Below are positions 1-8,404 of a DNA stretch of 64,000 bases, in pieces. The stretch lies in NCBI RefSeq assembly GCF_011751075.1, contig NZ_JAALLN010000002.1:514709-578708 (forward strand). Reading direction: 5' to 3'. Numbering within the stretch: position 1 is the stretch's first letter; every line of letters starts with the position of its first letter. The notes under the pieces are model-generated. The model worked only from the letters and a program-made list of their open reading frames with translations, was not told the origin of the DNA and did no database searches. Both the position numbers and the translations under genes were made by a program. Source of the stretch: Flavobacterium poyangense. Lineage in GTDB: Bacteria > Bacteroidota > Bacteroidia > Flavobacteriales > Flavobacteriaceae.

Positions 1-459
1 TTTGGCATCCAAAAGAGCAGATTCAAAAGAAACAGCTCCATTTACATATGTAAAATTGTAGCCTTTGCATTGTATCGTTAAAGCAATCTGAGCGCCAACG
101 GTATTATGGGTAGATTGAATAAAAGAAGTTGGGGTTAGAAACTCTTCGTTATTATCGAGAATGTTTTTTAAGAATTTTTCAGAATCCTCGATACAGCCTA
201 ATCCTGTTCCGGTAATAATAGCATCGACATTTTCAACCTGTGCATCTTTCATTGCCAGAGTCGAAGCTACAATTCCGTTTTTGACCCCTTTTGCCATTCT
301 TCGGGCAGCAGCGGGAGAAATAAAGTCTTTGTAAACAGGGGCAACAACGGTAAGAACAGTATCATTCTGATTGTACACCGCCTCTTCTAAAAAAACAGTA
401 TCAAATGTTTTTTGAGTCGAAATACAACTTATTCCATTTATATATGTTCTTTTTTTCAT
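1..459 (-). CDS. Ketosynthase-like protein of flexirubin cluster, 3' end cut by window edge
   Basis: The first 153 codons of a gene that runs off the left edge, starting MKKRTYINGISCIS. The frame is open throughout and resembles the N-terminal half of a FabF-type beta-ketoacyl synthase (T-S-F-I-Q-S-T-H-N-T-V-G, then an ALTIQ/FESALLDA region). Where an active KS has its nucleophilic cysteine (TACSSG), this protein reads NGAVSFES, so the cysteine appears to be alanine. It may be a chain-length-factor-like partner for the adjacent active KS, as in aryl-polyene and type II PKS systems; that role is inferred. Its ATG overlaps the stop of the upstream KS (ATGA), which implies translational coupling and an equimolar pair. 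Confidence 0.75.
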   Translation of the reverse strand, partial: MKKRTYINGISCISTQKTFDTVFLEEAVYNQNDTVLTVVAPVYKDFISPAAARRMAKGVKNGIVASTLAMKDAQVENVDAIITGTGLGCIEDSEKFLKNILDNNEEFLTPTSFIQSTHNTVGAQIALTIQCKGYNFTYVNGAVSFESALLDAK

Positions 460-1658
460 TTGTTTTTTGAAAATATAAGAGTAGAACAATTTCCTCCAAA
501 ACCAAAAGAATTAGATAAAACGTGCTCTATATTTTTATTTTTTAACGCGGTATGTGGTTTCAGATCAAACTCTTCCATTGGCGTTTCAAAATTCAGATTC
601 GGATAAACCACATCATTTTGAATGGCCAGAACACTATAAACTGCTTCGATAGCCGCTGCGGCTGCCAAAGTGTGTCCGGTGAAAGGTTTTGTTGAACTAA
701 AATCAGGTACATTTTCGTTTTCGTAAATGCGAAGTATAGCTCTTCCTTCCGACAAATCATTGTTTGGGGTTGCGGTTCCGTGTACGTTGATGTAATCTAT
801 TTCAGAAGGATTCAGCCCCGAAACTTCAAATGCTTTTTTCATTGCCAGATAAGCACCATCTCCATTTTCTGAAGAAGCAGTCTGGTGAAAAGCATCATTG
901 GCATTGCCATAACCGGAAACCCGGGCCAGGATTTTTTTGTTTTGTTTTGCTACAATTTCGTCTGATTCCAATACCAAATAGGCGGCAGCTTCCCCTAGAT
1001 TTAATCCTTTGCGATTGTTGTCAAAAGGTTTGTTGTAATCGTCGGATAGGATCATCAAGGTCTTAAATCCGTTGATGGTGAATTTGGCCAAAGCATCAGA
1101 TCCACCAACGATAACACGATCGAGTTTGCCGCTTTTAATCAGTCTTGCACCCAGCATAATTGAGTTTGCGGCCGAAGAACAGGCAGTGCTTATGGTGGTT
1201 ACCATTCCTTTTAAACCTAATTCTTCTGCTATTTTATCGGCTACATCACCACCATCATGACAGCTAATGTATTTTACCAGTTCGGGTTTTTCGAAATAAT
1301 CGTAATAATGCTTCTCCGTCATGTCCATTCCGCCAACGCTTGTAGCCGAGATAAGTCCCGTTCTGAATTCGTTGATCGATGTAATTCCGGCATTTTCAAC
1401 AGCTTGTTTGGCAGCAAAAGTACCAATCATAGCAGTTCTTGAAAAGTTATTATCGGCAGGGAGATTTAACGCATCAATCAATTCCGAATTGGTTTTCTTG
1501 ATTTCTCCTACCTTATTAATCTCGGCATGAACGGTTGTAATATGCTCGACACGGGTAATGGCAGATTTTTGATTTACTAATGAATTGAAATTTTCCTCAA
1601 CTGAATTTCCAATCGAAGAGATAATTCCCATTCCTGTTATTGCAACACCTTTACTCAT
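456..1658 (-). CDS. Beta-ketoacyl-ACP synthase (KAS I/II type), flexirubin cluster
   Basis: A 400-aa FabF-like condensing enzyme. The catalytic triad is visible: Cys in TACSSAANS, His in HGTATPNND and His in GHTLAAAAAIE. The C-terminus ends in the usual SNSFGFGGNCST motif. It should elongate the ACP-bound aryl-polyene chain by decarboxylative condensation with malonyl-ACP in the cytoplasm. It lies directly downstream of an ACP gene and overlaps by ATGA the Cys-less KS-like gene, so an active/inactive KS heterodimer is plausible. Length is normal for the family (about 400-415 aa). Confidence 0.9.
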   Translation of the reverse strand: MSKGVAITGMGIISSIGNSVEENFNSLVNQKSAITRVEHITTVHAEINKVGEIKKTNSELIDALNLPADNNFSRTAMIGTFAAKQAVENAGITSINEFRTGLISATSVGGMDMTEKHYYDYFEKPELVKYISCHDGGDVADKIAEELGLKGMVTTISTACSSAANSIMLGARLIKSGKLDRVIVGGSDALAKFTINGFKTLMILSDDYNKPFDNNRKGLNLGEAAAYLVLESDEIVAKQNKKILARVSGYGNANDAFHQTASSENGDGAYLAMKKAFEVSGLNPSEIDYINVHGTATPNNDLSEGRAILRIYENENVPDFSSTKPFTGHTLAAAAAIEAVYSVLAIQNDVVYPNLNFETPMEEFDLKPHTALKNKNIEHVLSNSFGFGGNCSTLIFSKNK

Positions 1659-1708
1659 TAATTGGAGCGTTTAGATTTTTGATTTCAGATTCAAATTCGA
1701 ACGTCAAA

Positions 1709-1966
1709 TTATTTTGTTCGGTTTGCCTGAATGTAAGCAGCCATAGTTTCGATAGATTGAAAAATAGATTTCCCTTCTTTTGGATCCACTAATTTAATAC
1801 CGTAGTCTTTGTCTAAAATCACGATTAATTCAAGAGCGTCAATCGAGTCTAATCCTAAACCGTCTCCAAACAAAGGATCGTTGTCTGCAATATCTTCAAC
1901 TGCGATATCCTCAAGGTTTAAAGTAGTAATGATTTTATTTTTTAATTCTGCTTTTAGTGCTTCCAT
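1709..1966 (-). CDS. Acyl carrier protein, flexirubin cluster
   Basis: An 85-aa acidic protein with the phosphopantetheine attachment motif GLGLDSIDALEL, where the Ser of DSI is the modified residue. It carries the growing aryl-polyene or fatty chain between the cluster's KS, FabG and hotdog dehydratase enzymes. It differs from the housekeeping AcpP at 58483 (motif [10 protein letters not shown]) and so is probably dedicated to pigment synthesis. It sits 2 nt downstream of the 205-aa KS-like gene and 50 nt upstream of an active KS in the same transcription unit. Confidence 0.9.
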   Translation of the reverse strand: MEALKAELKNKIITTLNLEDIAVEDIADNDPLFGDGLGLDSIDALELIVILDKDYGIKLVDPKEGKSIFQSIETMAAYIQANRTK

Positions 1967-1968
1967 AA

Positions 1969-2586
1969 TTATTTATTGTATAAGGTATTGATCGTTTCGT
2001 TTGTATATTTCGTGTTTTCCTGTGTGCTTATGGTACAAAGAAAAGCTTTGTACGTTTCATTAAAATATTCAACCCAACCACAAAGAACGCAATCGGCTTT
2101 GTTTGAATGAAGAAGAATGTTTGAATAATTGGACATAAATTCAGGATTAAAGGCATCAAATATAAAGAAAGAATTTTCACTTTTCAGCTGATGACGGATA
2201 CTTATTTCGCCCAGACAAATATTTGGCAGGGTATAAACAAAAACTGCCGGACTCGGAAAGTAGTCATCTTTGTTTGAAATAGATTCCTGATACTTTACAT
2301 CAGTGTCTAAACTCGAGGATTTATTGGCCAGAACCAAAGCGATATTGTTTTCTGTTTCGGTAGTAATAATAGGACTTAAAAGCAATTCAGATGCCAGAAA
2401 AGCCAATTTACTCAAAGCATCCATTTTGAAAAACTTGGGATACTGTATGTCAAAATTGCGATATGCCTGTTTAGAGAAATCACCAAAATTGGTCGGCTCT
2501 GTTTTGAAAACAGTAGTTCCGTTTAAAACAATTTCGTTGTTTTCAATCGTACAGTAATCGTGTATGTAGGTGTTTTTTTGAGTCAT
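1969..2586 (-). CDS. Short ketosynthase-N-terminal-like protein without active-site Cys
   Basis: A 205-aa protein. The central pattern (ALVLANKSSSLDTD, SPAVFVYTLPNICLGEIS, then an FIFDAFNP stretch) follows the N-terminal KS fold, but the nucleophile position holds Phe and there is no C-terminal HGT/GH half. It probably belongs to the short Ketoacyl-synt_2 group often found in aryl-polyene clusters; family membership is from recall. Activity as a condensing enzyme is unlikely; a scaffold or partner role is inferred. Its first codons (MTQ) lie in a tandemly duplicated 106-bp block, so a decoy ATG-ACT-CAA also exists upstream. Confidence 0.7.
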   Translation of the reverse strand: MTQKNTYIHDYCTIENNEIVLNGTTVFKTEPTNFGDFSKQAYRNFDIQYPKFFKMDALSKLAFLASELLLSPIITTETENNIALVLANKSSSLDTDVKYQESISNKDDYFPSPAVFVYTLPNICLGEISIRHQLKSENSFFIFDAFNPEFMSNYSNILLHSNKADCVLCGWVEYFNETYKAFLCTISTQENTKYTNETINTLYNK

Positions 2587-2792
2587 TCTTATGGTTTAAC
2601 ACTAATTGCACAAATTAGCACAGATTAATTTTGTCGTTTAAAATTACACTAATTAATTCGTGACAATTCGTGTAATTGGTGTTTTGAGTCATTCTTATAG
2701 TTTAACACTAATTGCACAAATTAGCACAGATTAATTTTGTCGTTTAAAATTACACTAACTGATTCGTGACAATTCGTGTAATTGGTGTTTTG
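2581..2792. repeat. 106-bp tandem direct duplication spanning a gene junction
   Basis: Two near-identical copies, about 2581-2686 and 2687-2792. Both start AGTCATTCTTAT(G/A)G and end TGTAATTGGTGTTTTG, with only a few mismatches. The right copy forms the last dozen codons of the KS gene at 2755-3924; the left copy carries the start codon of the 205-aa gene. The wording (CACAAATTAGCACAGATT, ACGAATTGTCACGAAT) belongs to a family of short repeats scattered in Flavobacterium intergenic regions and seen elsewhere in this window. Confidence 0.9.
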
Positions 2793-3924
2793 TTTTTTCA
2801 AATACCACAGCCGTATTACATCCCCCAAAACCTGAAGCGGTTTTTAGAAAGAAATCAACGGTTGCTTTTTTATTTTTTGCAATTATATTAATCGATTCGC
2901 TTACGCCCAATTCGTCATATCCTTTCGATTCAAAAAGTATATTTTGGTTGGCAGATTCAATGGCAATCACGGTTTCTAAAAGTCCCGAAGCACCTAATGT
3001 ATGTCCGTAGAAACCTTTTAAACTGTTCATGGGAACATTTTGTAAGCCTAAACGATTCAATGCAATGGCTTCCATTTCGTCGTTAAACGGAGTGGCGGTT
3101 CCATGTGCGGAGATATAATCTAATTTATCAGGATTGATTTGCGCTTCTGTTAAGGCATTTTGGATACTTCTATACAATCCTTCTCCCGTTCTTGATGGTC
3201 CGGAAATATGATTGGCATCGTTTATTGAACTGTCTCCAATAACCTTTATTTTAGCATTTTCAGCCTTTGCAGAAACCAAAACAGCTGCGGTTGCTTCCCC
3301 TAAACTAACTCCGGTTCTGTTTTTGGAATAGGGTTTACAAGGTGCATCACTCATAGCCTGAAAAGCATTAAAGCCCGATAAAACAAATTCAGAAACTTCG
3401 TCACCGGCTACGACAAAAATACTGTCATAAAGCTCTGATTGAATTAATCTTTTGGCAACAGAAATGGCTAAAACTCCGGATACACAGGCATTCGATACTA
3501 CAATGGGTTGTGTTTCAAAGCCGAAAAAAGTGGCAACATTTTTTGCCAGAACATCTAAATGTGCGTTTTGAAAACTTTCTGCTGTATTGTTTTCTAAAGC
3601 AGTAATATTTCCTTTTGTGGTCGAAAGGATAAAGGCTGCTTTGGAATTTAGTTCAACTCCCGAGTTTTTGATAATAGGTTCTAAAGCCAGAATCATCATT
3701 TTTTCTAAACGGGAATAGTGGGTTTCGGAACTGATTTTTGCAAAAGCAGTATTTATCTTTTCATTATTAATAATTGAAGCATAAAATGCATTGGGCATCA
3801 AAGAAACATCATTGTGCAATTGTATTCCTGTATCGCCACGAAGAATGGCGTCGATATTCGACTCGACATCAAAACCCAAAGGCGTGATACAATTCGTTTC
3901 TGTGATGTATATTTCTTTTAACAT
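2755..3924 (-). CDS. Beta-ketoacyl-ACP synthase (KAS I/II type), flexirubin cluster
   Basis: A 389-aa condensing enzyme with a complete active site: Cys in VSNACVSGV, His in HGTATPFND and His in GHTLGASGLLE, followed by SGFGGCNTAVVF near the C-terminus. It is the second active elongating KS of the pigment cluster. The terminal residues (about KHQLHELSRIS) are encoded inside a duplicated intergenic repeat and so are probably a recent, non-family extension beyond the natural end at VVFEK. It lies downstream of the PPOX-like gene in the same orientation. Confidence 0.88.
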   Translation of the reverse strand: MLKEIYITETNCITPLGFDVESNIDAILRGDTGIQLHNDVSLMPNAFYASIINNEKINTAFAKISSETHYSRLEKMMILALEPIIKNSGVELNSKAAFILSTTKGNITALENNTAESFQNAHLDVLAKNVATFFGFETQPIVVSNACVSGVLAISVAKRLIQSELYDSIFVVAGDEVSEFVLSGFNAFQAMSDAPCKPYSKNRTGVSLGEATAAVLVSAKAENAKIKVIGDSSINDANHISGPSRTGEGLYRSIQNALTEAQINPDKLDYISAHGTATPFNDEMEAIALNRLGLQNVPMNSLKGFYGHTLGASGLLETVIAIESANQNILFESKGYDELGVSESINIIAKNKKATVDFFLKTASGFGGCNTAVVFEKTKHQLHELSRIS

Positions 3925-3957
3925 TTTATGATTTTACGGGTATTTTTATAATAAGTA

Positions 3958-4416
3958 TTACTTGGCAGAAACATTATAAGTTCGCATAGCGCTTTCTATT
4001 TGACTTTCTTCTGTAGTTTCTGAATACAGAAAATAACTTGGTGCCGTAATCGTTTCTACTTTGGTTACTTCAATTTCGATAACTGCTTTTATTGGAAATT
4101 TATCCGAAAACAAATCCGTTAAAGGTTTTAATTTGTGATCAAAATCTGAATTTTCTTTTTCAATTACTTTGGCAGTCCCTTTTAATTTATATCCTTTTTG
4201 AACAAATACATCTATAAAACTTACACAAACCTGAGGATTTTCTTTAATATTATTAATGCTGTTTGGTGACGCAAGATGTGCAATTAGAAAAGTCGAATTA
4301 CCCTGAAATGTGAAAATTTCTTTTGGAGACACATTCGGAAAATTGTCTTTATCTGAAGTTGCCAGCCAGCATAAAACACTTTTCTCAATATATTTTTTTA
4401 CATCGTCGTTTAGCAT
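3958..4416 (-). CDS. Pyridoxamine 5'-phosphate oxidase-family (split-barrel flavin-binding) protein
   Basis: A 152-aa protein with the PPOX-like split-barrel pattern: VLCWLATSDKDNFPNVSP at the start, then STFLIAHLASPNSINNIKENPQVCVSF and GYKLKGTAKV. Family members bind FMN or related cofactors and act as small oxidoreductases; the substrate cannot be told from sequence. It lies between a thioesterase and a KS in the pigment cluster, so a redox or tailoring role is possible, but it could also be an unrelated passenger. Start chosen at the ATG giving the normal family length. Confidence 0.8.
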   Translation of the reverse strand: MLNDDVKKYIEKSVLCWLATSDKDNFPNVSPKEIFTFQGNSTFLIAHLASPNSINNIKENPQVCVSFIDVFVQKGYKLKGTAKVIEKENSDFDHKLKPLTDLFSDKFPIKAVIEIEVTKVETITAPSYFLYSETTEESQIESAMRTYNVSAK

Positions 4417-4519
4417 CGTACTTTTTTTTAGATTCAGTTTAAAAATGTTTCACGCAGATTAAAGCAGATTTGTATAGATCTTTTTTAAAATGATTTGTGT
4501 CAATTTGTAAAATTCGTGT

Positions 4520-4969
4520 TTAATTTATCAACCCGACTTTTCGTTTCCATTCCTCATAAAACGGAGGATTGGTAAGCATTAGATTTCCTTCTTTATCTAA
4601 AAATACCTGAACGGTTTCGCCTGTGCAGGCTATTTCGCCGTTGGCATCAATTATTTTAAAACGATAAATCATTTTGGCAGCGGGTGTGTCTACTACCGTT
4701 GTTTCTATTGTGACCACGTCGCCGTAACGAAGTGATAATTTATGCTCGCATTTTGATTTTACAATTGGAGTCGTATAACCGGTGTTACCGATATCCAGAT
4801 AAGTAAGTCCGTGTTTGCGGCCAAAGGCTTCTCTTCCGTCTTCAAAATAGGTAATATAGTTGCCGTGCCAAACGATTCCAAGCGGATCAGTTTCGTTAAA
4901 ACGAATTCTGATTTCATGTGAAACGGTTAGCGCAGTTGCTTCCTTAAACTGTTCTTTTCTTTTTGTCAT
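4520..4969 (-). CDS. 4-hydroxybenzoyl-CoA thioesterase-family (hotdog) acyl thioesterase
   Basis: A hotdog-fold thioesterase of about 149 aa. The signature NETDPLGIVWHGNYITYFEDGREAF contains the catalytic Asp (TDP) and the HGNY(I)xYFE helix of the 4HBT family. It should hydrolyse acyl-CoA or acyl-ACP thioesters, perhaps releasing or proofreading polyene or fatty chains. I chose ATG 4969 (MTKRKEQF); an in-frame ATG 4 codons upstream (4981) is possible. Its start lies inside the 3' end of the ABC permease gene, so the two are probably translationally coupled. Confidence 0.85.
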   Translation of the reverse strand: MTKRKEQFKEATALTVSHEIRIRFNETDPLGIVWHGNYITYFEDGREAFGRKHGLTYLDIGNTGYTTPIVKSKCEHKLSLRYGDVVTIETTVVDTPAAKMIYRFKIIDANGEIACTGETVQVFLDKEGNLMLTNPPFYEEWKRKVGLIN

Positions 4970-6227
4970 AGAATAATGCAATCGAGGTTGTGATGATAAA
5001 AAACAAAAACAATAAACTTATTTTTGGAATGATTTCTAATAGTGTTACGTTGCGCAATAAAACATCGTAAAAGGCCTCCAGTCCCCAGTTCATGGGCGAC
5101 GATTTGGCGATAAACTGCATGATTTTGGGCATTGCAAAAACGGGAACCCAAACGCCGCCAATTGCAGCTAAAATGATAACACTTGTCGCGCCAAATGGAG
5201 CAGATTGTTCCTGAGTGCCGGCAACGGTGCCCAACAAAATTCCGAATCCGATTGCTGCAAAACCTGAGAATAGGGCTACAACACTCATTAATACTAAATG
5301 ACCTTCAACATTTAAAGGTGGCAGACCAATATGCGGAAATAAGAAAATAGCAACAGCTACCATCATATAAAACTGTATCATACAAATAACAGAATAGGTG
5401 ATGGTTTTGCCCAAAATAACAACCAGATTAGAAACCGGATTGGTCAACAATCGTACAAAGGTTCCCTGTGATTTTTCTTTTACTATATTAATAGACAACG
5501 GAATTACAATAAAAAATATTGCAAAAAGAGTCCAGGCCGGAACGTTATGCTGCACAGAATTTGGAAGCACTTCTTTGTTGTTGATTCTTGGAATTATTTC
5601 TTTGAAAGTAATAAAGCTCTTTTGCTCAAATTGGGCACTTCCTTCCCCAAGCTGATTTTGAAAAGTAGTGTAAATAGATTGTGTTTCGATTTGTGAAATC
5701 ATCTTGTCAATCGAACTCATCACCGCATTTTTAAAACTCATCTGAACCGCCGGATCAAAATACAGTTTTACTTCTTTTTCTTTGATGACTCTTGAAGTTT
5801 GCGGAGCAGCAACACTGTCAGTTAATCCAATGCTACTTACAATGTTTTGTACATTCTGATCAATTTTGGCCTGAAGATCAGTGCTTAATTTTGCGGGAAT
5901 TACAATCGCCAGTTGGTATTTTCCTTTGTATACATTTTCTCTGGCAATATCTTCAGTAATAGGTTTATTATCGATTTGAGTGACAACACTAAACAAATTA
6001 CTTTTTTCTAAATTGTCAAAAACAGTTTTAGAAACTGCTCCTTTATCCTGATCTACGAGTAGGATTTGAATTTTAGTATCACTAACGGTTTTAAACGTGC
6101 TGTCTTGTATTAAGGTTACGGTGATTACGAGAACCAAGGGCATAATAAACAAAATAATCAAACCGCCTAAATCTCGCTTAAGCAGTAGAAATTCTTTTAC
6201 AACCGACATCCAGATTTTATATACCAT
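4944..6227 (-). CDS. ABC-2 type transporter permease
   Basis: A 427-aa membrane protein with one N-terminal TM segment (about 15-36), a large periplasmic domain (about 40-225) and a cluster of about five TM helices at the C-terminus. This is the usual ABC-2 exporter layout, with NIVKEKSQGTFVRLLTNP as the cytoplasmic coupling stretch. It forms an exporter with the ATPase encoded immediately upstream (11-nt overlap). In the flexirubin locus it may move pigment or precursors toward the outer membrane, where flexirubins reside; the cargo is inferred from context only. Confidence 0.88.
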   Translation of the reverse strand: MVYKIWMSVVKEFLLLKRDLGGLIILFIMPLVLVITVTLIQDSTFKTVSDTKIQILLVDQDKGAVSKTVFDNLEKSNLFSVVTQIDNKPITEDIARENVYKGKYQLAIVIPAKLSTDLQAKIDQNVQNIVSSIGLTDSVAAPQTSRVIKEKEVKLYFDPAVQMSFKNAVMSSIDKMISQIETQSIYTTFQNQLGEGSAQFEQKSFITFKEIIPRINNKEVLPNSVQHNVPAWTLFAIFFIVIPLSINIVKEKSQGTFVRLLTNPVSNLVVILGKTITYSVICMIQFYMMVAVAIFLFPHIGLPPLNVEGHLVLMSVVALFSGFAAIGFGILLGTVAGTQEQSAPFGATSVIILAAIGGVWVPVFAMPKIMQFIAKSSPMNWGLEAFYDVLLRNVTLLEIIPKISLLFLFFIITTSIALFYDKKKRTV

Positions 6228-6969
6228 CTCTTAAGTTTTTACCGGTTAATGAAATAAAAACATCTTCAAGGTTTCTGGCTTCAGGAGTTGAAGTAATCAG
6301 AGTTGACGGACTGCCTTGCGCATAAATTCGACCTTGGTCTACAATAGCTATATGGGTACAAAAATCTTCGGCTTCAGCCAGGTGATGGGAGGTATAAATA
6401 ATGGTTGTCCCGTTTTGATTCAGGAGTTTTAAATAATCGATTATGGCATTTTTAGATTGAACGTCAACACCAACGGTTGGTTCATCCAAAAACAGAACTT
6501 TCGGATTGTGCAGGATTCCGGCAATGAGGTTGACTCTTCGTTTCATTCCGCCGGAAAAGGTTTCGATGCGTTTGTCTGCAAATTTTAAAAGTCCCAAAAG
6601 GTCTAATGTTTCGACTACCTTGTCTTTAAGATAGGAGCCTTTTAAGCCGTACATACTCCCAAAATAATGCAGATTTTCTCTGGCTGTTAAGGTTGGATAT
6701 AAAGCGTATTCCTGTGGAACGACACCGATAATTTTTTTAATTTTTGAAGCGTGACTGGTATAGTTCAGCTCCTGAATGGTAAAATGACCTGAGGTTGGTT
6801 TTACCAATCCGCAGAGCATGGAAATTAAAGTTGTTTTTCCGGCACCATTTGGACCTAATAATCCAAAAATCTGGCCTTCATTTATGTGTAACGAAAAATC
6901 ATTCAAGGAATACAGTTCTGCATCTTTGTACTTTTTCGAAAGGGATTCTATTTTAATAAGAGGATGCAA
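6217..6969 (-). CDS. ABC transporter ATP-binding protein
   Basis: A 250-aa nucleotide-binding subunit. Walker A is GPNGAGKTT, the signature is FSGGMKRR, Walker B is VLFLDEPTVGVD and the H-loop is YTSHHLAEAE. It pairs with the ABC-2 permease at 4944-6227, with overlapping coding ends. Length and motifs match single-domain exporter ATPases. It lies 6 nt downstream of the BtrH-like gene, in the middle of the pigment operon. Confidence 0.93.
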   Translation of the reverse strand: MHPLIKIESLSKKYKDAELYSLNDFSLHINEGQIFGLLGPNGAGKTTLISMLCGLVKPTSGHFTIQELNYTSHASKIKKIIGVVPQEYALYPTLTARENLHYFGSMYGLKGSYLKDKVVETLDLLGLLKFADKRIETFSGGMKRRVNLIAGILHNPKVLFLDEPTVGVDVQSKNAIIDYLKLLNQNGTTIIYTSHHLAEAEDFCTHIAIVDQGRIYAQGSPSTLITSTPEARNLEDVFISLTGKNLRDGI

Positions 6970-6975
6970 AATGGT

Positions 6976-7974
6976 TTAGCTAATTGCTTTTTTTAGTTTT
7001 TTGAAAAATACTTCTTCTCTGTTGGCAATGTCCAAAAGTTCATCGGCAATGGCATTGTAGGCGTCTTCTTTGGCGCTTCTGTTTTTATAAATTCGAGAAG
7101 CTTCTACGGCAAAATCGCGCCAGGAGTCTCCAATTTGAGTCATTTCTTTAGAAAGCACTTTCAGCTCGTCATTATTTAAAATAACCGATGCTTCCTGTAA
7201 AAAGGCCGCATAAATAAAACGGAAGCCACCACCCCCGGTCCCAATTTCTTCCTGCATTCGTACCATTTGCGCCAGATAGTGGTTGGCTTTTTTAGTACCG
7301 TGTTTTACGGGCCATTTTCTAATCTGACGGGATACAAATTTAATACCGCGTACTCCAACAATTGGCATTGGCGCCAGCATATCACGACAGGTATTTTTGA
7401 TTCCTTTTATAATGGCACTTTTAAGATCAACATTATTCGGAATCTGAATCGGATAGTACATTTGTCCTCTTGGGGCAAAAGCACCTTTGGCAAAACGCAC
7501 TTTGTCTAATTCGTCATGTGTTAGCGTTGTAACGGTTTCCATTACGGGATCGCTTATTAAATAATCGGTTTCGGTTTTTCCGTAAACGACCAGATTGTGA
7601 GCGTTGAAATGAAAGCGGTATTCATCCGGAAAATAACTCAAATGATATACACCAACTTGTAATCCGGTTGGAATATTGTTTTTTAAATTTGCCTCTAATG
7701 CTGCATTTGCGTTGGCTACAGAGGAGAATTTTTGTCTTTTTATTTTTAAGTCTAAACGGTTTGCCAGTTTATTAAAAATCTGTCCGGGTAAAGTTCTGTA
7801 ACTTATGGCCGGAGCGTGATTTACTTTTATAAAGGGAAGGTATACAAAGAAAAGTCCCGAGCCAATACCAAAAACCATCGGTTCGCTGATGTTCAGGCCG
7901 TTGTTTTTTAACAAATTCGAAGCTACTCCATTTTCGCAATGAGCAGATTGATGATGGGTAAAATTAGTTTGCAT
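6976..7974 (-). CDS. BtrH-like N-terminal / DUF4872-type protein
   Basis: A 332-aa soluble protein. The N-terminus SAHCENGVASNLLKNNG followed by ISEPMVFGIGSGLFFVY matches the BtrH N-terminal family; the middle (FNAHNLVVYGK, YLISDPV) resembles the Asp/His part of a papain-like fold, with Cys13 as likely nucleophile. BtrH itself moves an acyl group from an ACP to an aminoglycoside in butirosin biosynthesis (recalled). By analogy this protein could transfer the polyene acyl chain from ACP to an acceptor such as the dialkylresorcinol; that is inference. Its ATG overlaps the upstream stop by one base (TAATG). Confidence 0.8.
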   Translation of the reverse strand: MQTNFTHHQSAHCENGVASNLLKNNGLNISEPMVFGIGSGLFFVYLPFIKVNHAPAISYRTLPGQIFNKLANRLDLKIKRQKFSSVANANAALEANLKNNIPTGLQVGVYHLSYFPDEYRFHFNAHNLVVYGKTETDYLISDPVMETVTTLTHDELDKVRFAKGAFAPRGQMYYPIQIPNNVDLKSAIIKGIKNTCRDMLAPMPIVGVRGIKFVSRQIRKWPVKHGTKKANHYLAQMVRMQEEIGTGGGGFRFIYAAFLQEASVILNNDELKVLSKEMTQIGDSWRDFAVEASRIYKNRSAKEDAYNAIADELLDIANREEVFFKKLKKAIS

Positions 7975-8378
7975 TAGTCTGTTTTGATATTTTTTAGTTC
8001 GGCTATTGAAATCTCAAAAGCCTCGGCATATTTTTGTAAAATGGTATTGCTCAATTGGGCAAAAACGGCTGGTTTAAAATGTCTTTTTACGCGCCATTTC
8101 CACATTCCTACGTAACTGGCCAGAATAGTCAGATCCATTTTGTTTAATTCCATATAATAACAAATCGGACTTACTTCTCCGGCTTCAACCTGTTGTTTTG
8201 CTTCGGCAATTCTTTCGTTAATATCAGCAATAGAATTAGAAAGGGCGATTGTTTTGGGTTCCCAGCCTGTGCTTAAAGTTGTGGTGTAATTGCCGTTTTC
8301 ATCGGTGGCATACAGCAATTCTTTCAGGTTGTTTTGGGTTAAATTGCCTTTGTCCTGTGGTACTTTTTCTTTTTCCAT
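7974..8378 (-). CDS. Small conserved cluster protein of unknown function
   Basis: A 134-aa, charged, probably helical soluble protein with no signal peptide or TM segment. I do not recognise a family. Notable stretches are LSTGWEPKTIALSNSIADIN, then ICYYMELNKMDLTILASYVG and a basic WKWRVKRHFKP. It is coupled to the BtrH-like gene downstream (TAATG overlap) and sits 26 nt after a hotdog dehydratase gene, so it is probably co-translated with the assembly machinery. It might be an adaptor or regulator of the BtrH-like enzyme; nothing in the sequence proves this. Confidence 0.75.
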   Translation of the reverse strand: MEKEKVPQDKGNLTQNNLKELLYATDENGNYTTTLSTGWEPKTIALSNSIADINERIAEAKQQVEAGEVSPICYYMELNKMDLTILASYVGMWKWRVKRHFKPAVFAQLSNTILQKYAEAFEISIAELKNIKTD

Positions 8379-8404
8379 GACCGTTTGGTTTTCGATTGAA
8401 ATGA

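Noticed and set aside
830-1530. Several plus-strand ORFs over the KS gene
   Set aside because: Antisense shadows of a strongly conserved KS coding region.
5398-5655. 85-aa plus-strand ORF within the ABC permease gene
   Set aside because: Opposite-strand shadow; the permease frame is clearly coding.
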